This document shows, piece by piece, positions 37,332-50,615 of a DNA stretch of 64,000 bases. The stretch spans positions 124,001 through 188,000 of the forward strand of contig JAMAHW010000011.1 in assembly GCA_023627715.1 (NCBI GenBank). The letters are read 5' to 3'. Below the pieces are notes generated by a model. That model searched no databases, was not told the origin of the DNA, and worked only from the letters and a program-made list of their open reading frames with translations. Every line of letters begins with the position of its first letter. Positions within the stretch are counted from its first letter, which is position 1. Both the position numbers and the translations under genes were made by a program. The DNA comes from Periconia sp. R9002. Taxonomy: Eukaryota > Ascomycota > Dothideomycetes > Pleosporales > Periconiaceae.

Positions 37332-38711
37332 ATTGGCTTAAATGCAAATCCTCTCGGAGGAAGATGTAAGTAACCGGGTGAAAAAAAGCGCTTCTAATGG
37401 CGCGAAGGTTCGTCGTGGGGGTATATGGAGGGAATGGAGGTAAAGGAAGAATGATCAAGTGCAGCCTACTTGAAGACAGTGAGGTCCCCACCTGGGCATT
37501 CGGGAATGACGAACGCTTGCTGTGGCGCGGGGTTTAAGCCACTGCCAAGAACCCGCCTTTACTTGCACAGACAGGTACATACGATTTGACATTTGGACAG
37601 GTACCTACTCCTTTGTACACGACAAATCTGTTCAGGTAGACAAATCAGAGTTTCCGATAGCTGATTATATCATTCAAAGCAAGTGGCATACTGTAAACAG
37701 TGGGACAACGGAGTGAGCACAACGATACATGTCGATCTCAGGTACACAATGTGAACAACCGATTATCGGTCCATCCCCTCAAGGTAATGATGAATTCATT
37801 GCAGTTTTTGTTGAATCTCGTGGGTGGGTCTCGAGGAGTATTTGTGCCATACCATCACCCCACGTATATTCTCATTTCATCGTCTCAACTCCTGGTACAT
37901 TCCAGTCACGTGCAGTTGCCTACGAAGTGGTTCCCATCCAGACCAGTCCCCTTATTTTCCACTTCTCTATCGCCCCAAAATACCAAATATGAACGCTACA
38001 GGATGGGGGTGTACAGCAAAGAAAAATAAAAAGAAGAATAAGGCATCCACATGTCTTTCATCCTTACACTAATAAATCCTGGGAATAGACACACGCGGAA
38101 CGATTCCCCAACCAGTCAGAAAATTGAACAAGAAAAGAAATGACAGCTGCCCATGCATCCATAGTACTATACGGTTTCGGACGGTTGAACATGGATGATT
38201 CCGTCAACGGAGTGTCCGGGGGTGACGCAGAAAAAAAAGATGAGTTGCGCGAGACGTGATTCGTTGGATCAATTCGGAGATGGGCTTTAATTTATGGCAG
38301 GTCCCATCCTTGCCGGCGTCGTGCATACAGGCGATTCGGCCAGTGCCGGATTCTGAAAAGCGATATGACGAAGACCGCGGCAGTGTCTAGAACACAGATT
38401 TGCATCAATATTTTCTGCACTAGCCGGTGCTGTCCTCGGTGAAATTTGGGGTGGAGGGCTGACTGTCAAAATGGGTGAAGCGGACCCGTTCCCAACACGC
38501 AGGTTATGCAGGCAAAGAGGGGTACATGCGCACAGCCTTTGGCGCATGTTCATCGAACACCCAGAGCGACTACAACTTGTTGACGTTTTGATACCAATCG
38601 ATATACGAAGCCGTCGCGCTCCGCCTCGAAGAATCGGGTCCATGATCCTGCAGAGCTCCCGGACCTATCACTCTTGGGATAAGATGCAAACTGAAACAAG
38701 TTCAGAAGCAA
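37332..38711. other. Intergenic: HSE1 promoter and STE20 3' flank
   Basis: 1.38 kb. Overlapping short frames on both strands (such as 37700-38029 plus and 38287-38643 minus) resemble no protein. Confidence 0.5.
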
Positions 38712-41531
<2,820 letters not shown>

Positions 41532-41830
41532 AATTGTGTAGTTGGCCCAAGGTCGAATCGAATGGGGATTATGGGACTATGGTATGGTATTGGGGTACAC
41601 GGGCGGCAAGGCGAGGGCGGAAAAGCGGAGGCGGGAGCAAAAGCAAAGCAGAGCAGAGCTACAAGACGAGCGGGCTATAGGCACCGACAGGACAGCAGTT
41701 GAGTACTCTGTAGTGCACTGCACTGCACTGCCAGGCACAGCGAGAGAGGGAGGGAGAGGTCGGTTGGCCAGGAATGATGGATGGGGTGCGTGGCCTGCAG
41801 CAAAAGAGCGTGGAAGGAATTATTAGATAC

Positions 41831-41866
41831 AGCAGGGCAGGGCAGGGCAGGGCAGGGCAGGGCAGA
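41831..41866. repeat. (GGCAG)n pentanucleotide microsatellite
   Basis: About seven perfect tandem GGCAG units, flanked by more G/CAG-rich sequence. Confidence 0.9.
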
Positions 41867-42029
41867 GAGAGACACGACAGGGAACAGCAGACTGCAGAGT
41901 GCAGCAGACAGGACAGGGCGGCGGCCGGGCGGGGGGCGCGTCACGGCAGCGCTTGAGCCGTCGTCGGGGGTGGGATGGGATGGGCCAGGTAGGGATCAAA
42001 CAGTGAGTGAGTGAGTGAACAAAAAAAGA

Positions 42030-42059
42030 AGAGGAAGAAGAGAAAGAGAGAGAGAGAGA
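42030..42059. repeat. GA-rich microsatellite
   Basis: A purine tract of GAAGAG units leading into a pure (GA)n run. Confidence 0.8.
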
Positions 42060-45000
42060 TGTCTGCTGGGTGAGGATGAGTTGCAATCGTGAAGGGGGAT
42101 GGCTACTTAGTTAGTTCCAAGCTATAGCAGCCCTCGTTATACACACAGGTACCTAGAAAAGTATGCAACCATAGTGCGATATCCCCATCGACTAGATGGT
42201 CATAGTACATACAGTAGGTACAGTAGGAGGTATCATGGTCCATGAAATGAATCGCTTTCCAGTCCTCCTTCATTTGGCAGCCTCACTGACCTCGATGTCT
42301 TCCATATGTAGCTACCTATGTATCTACGCACATGGTCTGATCGTGTATACACATCAATGTACATCACCTAGGTATTTTACCCAAATATCAACCCAACCCT
42401 GGTCTTCCTCGCGGGCTGATAGTACCAGTACCTACTGTATACCTACCGTCCAGACACACAAACAGACGCCAAGGACTTCCTACCTCGCATCTGGATGCTC
42501 CGTTTCTCCAAGTCGGAGACGTTTCACGCCCACGACTCGTGACGGCCACCAAACGCCCAACCGTCCAGTCTAACGTCATGTCCCCCCTTCGCTCTTCACT
42601 TGGACAGCTGCACAACTAGCTGACTTGTTGACAAGGCCTGCCATGCCAGTGCCGCCCGTTGCACGGCGCTATCACCATGTCGCTGGCTGCAGTCGCCATT
42701 GCTACTGTAAGTGTACGGTAACGCATGTTCACTCTTGGGCCACACCGTTCGCCATGGCCTGCGAAATGACTCTGCCTCCAGACGGGCAGGCCCTAGCGCA
42801 TGCTTTTCCCGACAAAACAAAAAAAAAAACTGGTCGTCCCGGGGCCCTTGTCTGCTTCAATCATTGCTGATGGGGTTGCTAATTTTGCACCTTGCGAAAC
42901 CAAACCTTGGAAAGGCCGGCCGGAGCAGGCCCTGTCCCATTCTGTCCCGTTCTGGATGTTGGCCGGCAGTGGGGGTGTGGGAGCGATGCCTGCCTGGCCC
43001 AAACTTCGGATCGGCTTCTGCCATTCGGAACCATGTACCCTTTTTCCCTTCATATCTATCCACCCTTCACCTCAACCATAACAGATCTCTGAACTCTGCC
43101 CCAGCCCCTCTTTATACAATGGATCCACCCTGCCCCCAGTCAAGATGTGAGAAATCGAGAGGGACAGAGGGGAAAAACAAACAAAAAGCAAATTGCCCCG
43201 TCCAGTTCCAGCATCGTCAGCCAATGTGGAGAAGAAGAAAAAAAAGTATAGCCGAGATGCCCGGCAACATACATGCGCATCAGATTTTGTCACAACGGTA
43301 CATACATATCGTACGTACAGATGACACGCTTTCATTGTAAACATGTACGTACCTAGGTACTTAGGTATGTAGGTAGCATACAGAAACGTGGTTGCCTGTC
43401 GATGCACCGTTTGTTGGCTGCCCTTGCCTATTCCGTCCACCAGTGACATGTATCCCCAACCTCATCCTCACCCTCCTCTCCCATCGTCAACACCAACACC
43501 TGCAAAACTTGAGCTACAAATCATCTGCATTGATCTCATCTCCTCTCCGCAAGCTCGTCCAAACCCTAGCTCCACAAACCAATCTCATCTCCAAATTTCC
43601 GATCTGGCAGCCCACGCCAGCCACAGGCCTGCCACACACCACACCACTCTCTTATCGCGTCAGACTGCTTCCAAGATTCAAGACACTAATCTTACGCCCT
43701 TTGCCGCTCAACTGTCGCTCCCCAGGTCACAATGGGCGTCACGATAAATAATGCGATGCTCTCTCCACGAATTATTGGCACGCCACGCAAGAAACTCAGA
43801 GCTGTGGCTGCAGCTGGGCTTGTTCCACGACATCACCATGGCACTCCCTCTACCTAATCAGGTCGTCGCACTCGTAGAAGCAAGCCATCACGAATCAATC
43901 GTCAAAGAAAAATAATCCTTTGCCAGGTAACAGCATATCAAACCGTAAAAGGGCCGCGCGATTCGCTTACGGAGATTTTGTGTCAAAATGGAACATTTCC
44001 CATTTCCCTTACTCGATGCGATCCATGTTTTTGTTCATTTATTGGGGCCTCGGAGCATCCGCATGGCCAGCAGGCATTATCCCTCCACATTACGCGGCTA
44101 CGGCACCTCTCCCGAAAAGGCGAGAACAAGACAATAGCCCAAGGGTGCGCACTGCGTTTTGCGTGCGCTACTCCCGCACCAATCCAGCAAACCTCCATTG
44201 ACTGTGTCAGGTTTCAGGGGCCTTTTGACTTGAAAGATGAAAACTTCAGAACCTCGACACCTTGTTTGGACGCCGCCAAGCAAACTTCGCCGATCGGCGC
44301 TGCCAAATTGCCAAACATTTGTGTGTCGGACCTTGAATCATTGTCGCTATGGCGATCTTATAGGCAAGCTTCTCTTCTCACGGACGCTGCTTAAAAGATT
44401 CATGAATCGTTGTCGAAAAGGCGTCCCATTTTTGGTCATGTCTCACCTTTTGATTTCGAACAACCCATCTTTCAGCTACCGATTTTGGAAGCTCTTATTC
44501 GGTCTCGCCATTCGTAGTCCCTCTTTTGTTTCCTTCGGGGTCTACTCTTGAAACTATGCCTAACACCTCTGCTATGTAAAGAATTGCCATCCAGTGAATG
44601 ACACACGCCTCTCTACCTTCTACATTCCTTTTACTCTTCCCCTTTTCTCTCGGTATGTACTACGTCCTATATTGGGCAGCATCTGAGCATGAGTACATAA
44701 TCTTGAGGAAGAAAAGTCATGGATTGACTTTATCATTTATCCCATCTACGGAGAGAGATGCCGCTACAAACAACATTGAATCTATGTAAGCCGAGGAATC
44801 TCAACTTCGACTTTCACCTCGACGCTCAACCTCGAACATACATCGACATCTAAAATACCGAGAAGCAAAAGGCCCTGCTTCCGTCTTTTCTATAACTCAT
44901 CTGCCTCTCAACCCATTACCTACCCAGCTCCTCAAGTGTACTGGCCTAGAAAGTAAACACACTTTCTCCAAATATCAACAAACAAACAACCCCCACACGT

Positions 45001-45330
45001 GGAAATCAGACCCATCACCCGTGACGTCGACGAAAGCTTAAACATTGGCATATAAACAACGACATTTGGGTTTCGATCCCCGGTCGATGCGTCGATTGAG
45101 TTTAAAAGCTTCCGGTTTAATCTTTTGCATAAAAAACGCATGCATGTAGGTATGTATGTACGTGCGTGCATACATGTACATAAGTACGTGTACGCAATCA
45201 TCACCGTAATTTGTGATGGGGTTTGGTAGATGGTTGAGTGTGGAGGAACCACGGTTCCTCACTTTGTGTTTGTAGTGAGATTTGATGTTTTCGACCCGTC
45301 TTTTCGTGTACGGATGAGGGACAGGGATGG

Positions 45331-45352
45331 TGGTCTCTCTCTCTCTCTCTCT
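45331..45352. repeat. (TC)n microsatellite
   Basis: About nine tandem TC dinucleotides ending before GTATGTG. Confidence 0.85.
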
Positions 45353-45431
45353 GTATGTGTGCTTCATGCTGAACGAATCTCCCCTTTTCCCTCTTTTATC
45401 CTCAATGCTGTTCGGAGACTTGATGAGTTGA

Positions 45432-45446
45432 CCCCCCCCCCCCCCA
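45432..45446. repeat. Poly-C run
   Basis: An uninterrupted run of about 14 to 15 C. Such runs are prone to sequencing and replication length error. Confidence 0.85.
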
Positions 45447-46260
45447 ATTTACATACGTACGTAAATAACATGTTTGCCCTTCTCCTCCTCCTCCTTTAAG
45501 TCTGAGAAGACACTCAAACCCCATCCATCTATTCCTCCCCTCCCCTCCCTAAAGAAAACGCAGCAGAAGCATCCGTCCCGTCCCGCTCCCCCAACCAGAA
45601 AACAAAAGTGCCAGGCGCTGTTGGATAAAGTTTTCGACTTGGAAAACGTTTGCGTTACATTACATCATTTTGTGTACATGTCTCCCTTCCTTTTCTTGCT
45701 CGCTTGCTCAACACTTTCTTCTTTCCCTTTGGAAATCGTAGCGGGGATTTTCGGATGAGTGTGACGTATTGTGGTGTGGGGGGAGGGGGGTTTTGTTTGG
45801 GTAGACGGGTGGATGGATATAGGTAGATGGGTGTAGATAGGTGGGTGATAGGTAGAGGGTCTGTCTGCGGGATGTATGTGCATACAGTAGGGGAAAGAGG
45901 GGGGGTGGGGTGGGCTGGGGTGGGATGATATATCGTTGGGATGAGGATGTATGTATGAGACTTGTCAAGAAGTAAATTGGGATGTATGTAGGGGATAGGA
46001 GGGGTGGACTCTTATGTGTGTGTGTGTGTGGAGAGAGAGAGAGGCAAGGAGGGGTTTTCTTATTTGAGGTGGGTAGGGTAGGGGAGAGGGGGAGAGAGGT
46101 GGTTTATGAATGAGGCTGGGAAGGGAAATGGAACCACACAGATTTCTTGGGCAGTCTGGATGAATAACGAGTTTGTCAACGGCAGAAGTTCGAGGCCATG
46201 CTTTAATCGGTCCAGGGTATATATCATTCGACGTATCTAATTCTCTCACTCACATCAAGA

Positions 46261-47436
46261 CTATCCCTCCCGCCCCTTCGTCTTCCCATACGCACCCCCA
46301 GCCAGCTTCCGCATCTCCAAAGCCCGCTTGTACGGCGGCGCCGTGGGCGGCTGCACGGGATCCAAACTAACGCGATCTTTAGGAAGATGATATGTAGCGT
46401 CTGAATCATACGCAGAGAGATCGCCGCAGGCCAGGAACGGAGCGATCCAGCGCGACCCGCCGTCTTCGACATCCCTGGGCTCATCCTCGTCGTCGTCCCC
46501 CTCGGGTCCAAGGTCGATCTCCACCACGCCATCGTCCCTCACCCTCCTCGACGCTGTTTCTTTTGCGTCTGAGGGGGTTTCCGGGGTGGGGATGAGGCTT
46601 CCCGCGCCGAGAGGGGTGTCCAAACTCGCTTTGAACCCGGCAGGCGGGCAGAACCCTTCGCAGACCACAAACGCCTCGATACTACTCGCCCGACTGCTCC
46701 GCGGCTTCGCGACGCGCACGCGCTCAAACACAATCTTCAACTGCGCGAACAGCAGATCGACGTCTTTCCCGCGAAAGATCTTGGCCACGAACTTCCCCCC
46801 CGGCTTGAGCACGCAGAGCGCGAGGTTGAGCGCCGCCCAGAGGAGTTGGCTCTGCACGTAGATGTCGAGATCGTGGAGCCCCGTCACGTCGGGCGCGCCG
46901 TCGGAAATGACGAGGTCGACGGGGTTGGGGATTTGGGTGGAGGAAGGGTCGTAGGTGGATGGATCTAGGGCTTTGAGCATGAGGGGGATGGTGGAGGGGT
47001 GGGTGATGTCTGCGCGGAGCGTCGTGACGCCTTCGAGGGGACTCATGGGTTGGAGGTCGATGGATACGATTCTTACGTCTCCTCCCTTCTGCTTGAGCTT
47101 TTCATCGTCCTTTGCTTCTTTCTCTCCGTCTAAAGTAGCTTCTTCTGCATCTTGCACAGCCGGAGCCTTTCCATCTTTTAGTACATAGTCCCGCGTCGCC
47201 TGCTGTTTTTCCTTCCACCCCGCTCGCCCAAACTTCTCGCCCTTGATGAGCACTCTCGACAGCACTTGACTCCAGCTCCCAGGTGCGGCGCAGAGATCCA
47301 CGACGCGCGTCACGTTTTCGAAGAGGTTGAATTCTTCGTCGAGTTGGAGGAGTTTGTAGGCCGAGCGGGCTCGCCAGCCTTCTTCTTTGGCGAGTCGGTA
47401 GTAGGCGTCTCGTTTGTCCTTTGACGATTTGCCCAT
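46261..47436 (-). CDS. TRM7: tRNA (cytidine/guanosine 2'-O) methyltransferase Trm7 / FTSJ1
   Basis: Methylates ribose 2'-OH at tRNA anticodon-loop positions 32 and 34, using partner proteins Trm732 and Trm734 (Rtt10). Single exon, 391 residues. I chose the ATG at 47436 because it gives the canonical [20 protein letters not shown]; a longer in-frame start adds only noncoding-like Lys-rich sequence. The FtsJ fold shows Lys28 in [11 protein letters not shown], the SAM site [33 protein letters not shown], the catalytic Asp in [15 protein letters not shown], Lys in FVAKIFRG and Glu in [12 protein letters not shown], completing the K-D-K-E tetrad. Two oddities are a charged insertion of about 50 residues (roughly 70-120) between the SAM motif and the next strand, and a long acidic C-terminal extension. 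Divergent from MAK5. Confidence 0.95.
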   Translation of the reverse strand: MGKSSKDKRDAYYRLAKEEGWRARSAYKLLQLDEEFNLFENVTRVVDLCAAPGSWSQVLSRVLIKGEKFGRAGWKEKQQATRDYVLKDGKAPAVQDAEEATLDGEKEAKDDEKLKQKGGDVRIVSIDLQPMSPLEGVTTLRADITHPSTIPLMLKALDPSTYDPSSTQIPNPVDLVISDGAPDVTGLHDLDIYVQSQLLWAALNLALCVLKPGGKFVAKIFRGKDVDLLFAQLKIVFERVRVAKPRSSRASSIEAFVVCEGFCPPAGFKASLDTPLGAGSLIPTPETPSDAKETASRRVRDDGVVEIDLGPEGDDDEDEPRDVEDGGSRWIAPFLACGDLSAYDSDATYHLPKDRVSLDPVQPPTAPPYKRALEMRKLAGGAYGKTKGREG

Positions 47437-47727
47437 AATTCCAAACCTTATAACCACAAAAATTGACCCTTTTTTTTTTTTTTTTTTGCCCTGCCCTAGA
47501 ATATCTCTTTTTTTAAAATTGTCTTGCGTATGTATATTTTCCACAATGGGAGTCAAATGCAACCAAAAGAAGTCTCGTTCGCTTAGAAGCTCAAAGGAGA
47601 TTAGCTCCCGCCCCGCGGGGGTGTAAAAGCACCGATCGCCCGACCAAACTTCTCTCTTATCTCAAAAAAAAATATTCCAGCTACAACATTGCGCCGCAAA
47701 AAACTTCCTCCCTCGCAATTAGCAACC
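47437..47727. promoter_or_regulatory. Divergent TRM7 / MAK5 promoter with poly(dA:dT) tract
   Basis: 291 bp between the start codons. A run of about 17 T at 47471-47487 is a poly(dA:dT) tract, the sort that disfavours nucleosomes in fungal promoters. The two genes act in tRNA modification and ribosome assembly, so co-regulation is plausible but inferred. Confidence 0.5.
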
Positions 47728-50211
47728 ATGAAGCGCGGGAGAAGCACGCAGAAGCCTTCAATCAAGGCACACAAGCGACAAAAGCTCGACCCGGCCACTG
47801 CACCGTCCTCCTCCAAAAGAAAAGGACCAAGTCGGAAAATCCGCCTCGACGATCTACAATGGAACGAAGTGTCACTGCCCGATCGGCTGGAAGACTTTGA
47901 AGGGTTTTATGGTCTCGAGGAAATCGATGATGTGGAGGTTGTGAAGGATACCGCGACGGGGCAGATATCGTTTGCGACAACGCGGACCGAGGAGGATATT
48001 GAACGGGAGAAAGAGGAGGGGAAGAAGGCTGAAGAGGCGAAGATGGCTGAGTTGGAGAGATTGCGCGCGCATTCGAATGGTGAAGAGCAGAAGCAGGATG
48101 GAGAGGAAGTAGAAGGGGAGGAAGAGGGAGAAGGAGAGGACGATGAGGATGAGGATTCTTGGGAAGGGTTTTCGGATGAAGAGGAAGTTGAGGATGATAC
48201 CCCGGCGTCTTCGAAGGCGAATGGCCACGTTTTGAAGCATGATGATATTGAGGATATTGATGGCGTTGAAGAGGAACAGCAGGAGACGGCGAAGGCTGGT
48301 AAAAAGGAGAAGAAGAAGGAGAAAAAGGACAAGAAGGAAAAATCAGAGGCGAAGGCTACAACAAAAGAAGAGGAGCAGCCATCTGATGATGAGGCAGTCG
48401 ATGAGGAAATGAATGGTATGGGTGCCTTCGATATCCTAGCGAACCGCTTACCGGAGGAAGACGAGGAAGATGAGATAGATATCTCGGCGTGGGAAGAATT
48501 AGGCCTGTCCCAACAGACACTAGACGCTGTAGCAAGCCTCAAATTCTCGCAACCCACTCCTATACAGGCCTCCACCATCCCCGAGATTCTGGAAGGCCGT
48601 GATGTCATCGGAAAAGCGTCGACCGGATCTGGAAAGACACTCGCTTTTGGTATACCCATCTTGGAATCGTTTCTGAGGTCCTTTCCTGCCTCGAAAAAGA
48701 TCACGCCTCTTGCACTGATCATTTCGCCCACTCGAGAGCTCGCACATCAAATCTCGGCACATTTGACGGCTCTATGTTCTGGCGGTGATTTCGAGGCACC
48801 ATTTATCGCTACAGTGACTGGTGGATTAGCTGTGCAAAAGCAACGTCGTCAGTTGGAAAAGGCGAACATTGTGATAGGCACACCCGGCAGATTGTGGGAG
48901 GTTATCAGCAGCGGCCATGGTCTCTTGGACTCGTTCAAACGCGTAAAGTTCCTCGTCATCGACGAAGCTGATCGCCTGTTGAGCGACGGTCACTATAAAG
49001 AGTTTGGAGAAATCCTCAAAATCTTTGAAGCCGACAAAGAAAATCCAGACTCCACCGTCGACACTGACACTCCCGAGATTGAGCGCCAGACCCTGATTTT
49101 CTCAGCCACATTCCAAAAAGGTCTCCAGCAAAAGCTGACGGGCGGCAAGCGTCCAAAAGGGGGTGATCTCATGAACAAACAAGAGTCTATGGAATATCTC
49201 CTCAAGAAGATACGATTCCGAGAAGAGAAGCCGAGATTCATCGATGCGAACCCGGCGTCCCAAATGGCAACAGGTCTCAGAGAAGGCCTAGTCGAATGTG
49301 CAGGAACCGAAAAAGACCTCTACCTCTACTCCCTCCTCATGTACCACCCCAAAAAGCGAGCCCTCATCTTCACAAACTCCGTCTCCGCCGTACGCCGCCT
49401 GACACCGTACCTCCAAAACCTCAACCTCCCCGCACTCCCCTTACACTCGGGCATGGCCCAAAAAGCCCGCCTCCGCTCCATCGAGCGCTTCACCCAACAG
49501 CCCGGCTCCATCCTCGTCGCCACCGACGTCGCCGCCCGCGGTCTCGACATCCCCGGCGTCGAACTCGTCATCCACTACCACCTCCCGCGCGCAGCAGACA
49601 CGTACGTGCACCGCTCCGGCCGCACCGCGCGCGGCGACGCCTCCGGAACCAGCATCCTCATCTGCGGGCCCGAAGAAGTCGCCGGCGTCCGCCGCCTCGT
49701 AGCCAAAGTCCACGCCCGCGCCGCTGCCTCCGCCTCCTCCGACCAACCCACCACCACCACCACCAAATCCAAAAAACCCGCCTTCTTCATCCGCACCCTC
49801 GACATCGACCGCCGCATCGTCGCCAAACTCAAACCCCGCGCCACCCTCTCCAAGACCCTCGCCGACGCCACCATGGCCAAGGAGAAGAAGCACACCGAGG
49901 ACGACTGGATGCGCGCCGCGGCCGAGGAACTCGGCGTCGACTACGACTCCGAGACATTCGAGAAAGAAGCCAAGGGCAAGCACGGCCGCGGCTCTGGGCG
50001 CAAGCTCAAGGAGAAGCAGGCCAGGCAGACGAGTAAAGCTGAGCTGCAGGCCATGCGGGCGGAGCTCAAGAGTCTGCTTGCGCAGAGGGTTAATGTCGGT
50101 GTTAGTGAGCGGTATTTGACGAGTGGCAGGTTGGATGTCGATGCGCTTGTGAAGGGGGAGGGGAATTTGGAGTTTTTGGGTGATGCGGGGGATTTTGGGT
50201 TTGAGGATTAG
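47728..50211 (+). CDS. MAK5: DEAD-box ATP-dependent RNA helicase Mak5 / DDX24
   Basis: Nucleolar helicase for 60S ribosomal subunit assembly. Single exon, 827 residues, from the ATG at 47728 (MKRGRSTQKPSIKAHKRQK); an earlier in-frame ATG at 47689 is also possible. The N-terminus is basic, then residues about 85-240 are highly acidic and Lys-rich, typical of Mak5. The helicase core has the Q motif (KFSQPTPIQASTIPEIL), motif I ASTGSGKT at about 297, Ia SPTRELAHQ, TGG, TPGR, motif II DEAD at about 412, III SAT, then domain 2 with ALIFTNSV, TDVAARGLDIPGVE and HRSGRTARG at about 628. The ~75-residue spacer between motif III and domain 2 fits the family. The C-terminal segment is Lys-rich. Third-position C becomes extreme between about 49300 and 49900, unlike the 5' half. 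Confidence 0.96.
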   Translation: MKRGRSTQKPSIKAHKRQKLDPATAPSSSKRKGPSRKIRLDDLQWNEVSLPDRLEDFEGFYGLEEIDDVEVVKDTATGQISFATTRTEEDIEREKEEGKKAEEAKMAELERLRAHSNGEEQKQDGEEVEGEEEGEGEDDEDEDSWEGFSDEEEVEDDTPASSKANGHVLKHDDIEDIDGVEEEQQETAKAGKKEKKKEKKDKKEKSEAKATTKEEEQPSDDEAVDEEMNGMGAFDILANRLPEEDEEDEIDISAWEELGLSQQTLDAVASLKFSQPTPIQASTIPEILEGRDVIGKASTGSGKTLAFGIPILESFLRSFPASKKITPLALIISPTRELAHQISAHLTALCSGGDFEAPFIATVTGGLAVQKQRRQLEKANIVIGTPGRLWEVISSGHGLLDSFKRVKFLVIDEADRLLSDGHYKEFGEILKIFEADKENPDSTVDTDTPEIERQTLIFSATFQKGLQQKLTGGKRPKGGDLMNKQESMEYLLKKIRFREEKPRFIDANPASQMATGLREGLVECAGTEKDLYLYSLLMYHPKKRALIFTNSVSAVRRLTPYLQNLNLPALPLHSGMAQKARLRSIERFTQQPGSILVATDVAARGLDIPGVELVIHYHLPRAADTYVHRSGRTARGDASGTSILICGPEEVAGVRRLVAKVHARAAASASSDQPTTTTTKSKKPAFFIRTLDIDRRIVAKLKPRATLSKTLADATMAKEKKHTEDDWMRAAAEELGVDYDSETFEKEAKGKHGRGSGRKLKEKQARQTSKAELQAMRAELKSLLAQRVNVGVSERYLTSGRLDVDALVKGEGNLEFLGDAGDFGFED

Positions 50212-50615
50212 TTTTTGGGAGGATGGGTTGTTTGTGGAGGTGGAGGGTGTGTCGTTGTGGTGGGTAGATTTTTAGGGATGCAAGGTCGTCTCGAATAAAA
50301 TTAGAAGATGATACCTGGAGGTTCTTTTTCGCCGTTGTATTATCCCATCGCGTCTTGGAATAGGCAAAAAGTAAATAAACATAAACATGTAACATTAAAA
50401 CCCGACGCACATTTCGACATCCACCAAACGAAAGTCTATAAACAGATATCGTTATATATAAATTATAAAGGGTATATCGTACAAAAACCATCTCTTAAAC
50501 GATATGGTACTTATATTCCTGTACTCCCACCCACCCTTCCTAATCCCAAAGTCACTCTAGATCCCGCACACCCCAAACAAAAAGAAAAAAGCGCGCACAC
50601 AACACACACCTCTAC
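50212..50615. other. Intergenic between convergent MAK5 and RAP1
   Basis: 404 nt of shared 3' flank, A/T-richer than its surroundings. No gene is seen. Confidence 0.5.
50294..50299 (+). terminator. Polyadenylation-signal-like AATAAA after MAK5
   Basis: AATAAA lies 83 nt past the MAK5 stop codon, a suitable position. Fungal poly(A) signals are degenerate, so this is only suggestive. Confidence 0.35.

Larger units (their letters stand above)
41532..46260. other. 4.7-kb gene-free region
   Basis: The longest noncoding interval here. It contains the (GGCAG)n, GA, TC and C-run repeats listed separately, palindromic CCTAGG sites near 42150, 42366 and 43349, and a G-rich low-complexity tract from 45770 to 46100. 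Many short open frames exist on both strands, none resembling a protein. I found no tRNA or rRNA. It may hold long promoters, a noncoding transcript, or a gene I cannot recognise. Confidence 0.5.

Noticed and set aside
38287..38643. 118-residue minus-strand frame 3' of STE20 as an additional kinase exon
   Set aside because: The kinase already ends in a family-like C-terminus, and this frame has no conserved content.
43732..43857. 41-residue frame beginning MGVTINNAML
   Set aside because: Too short and isolated; no Kozak-like context beyond CACAATGG, no family resemblance, no continuation by splicing.
45058..45085. tRNA B-box-like words (TTTCGATCCCCGG)
   Set aside because: The spacing within the putative T arm is wrong by one base, and no A box or acceptor stem was found nearby.
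49296..50036. 246-residue Arg/Pro-rich frame overlapping MAK5
   Set aside because: Frame-shifted shadow of the helicase gene created by its C-ending codons.
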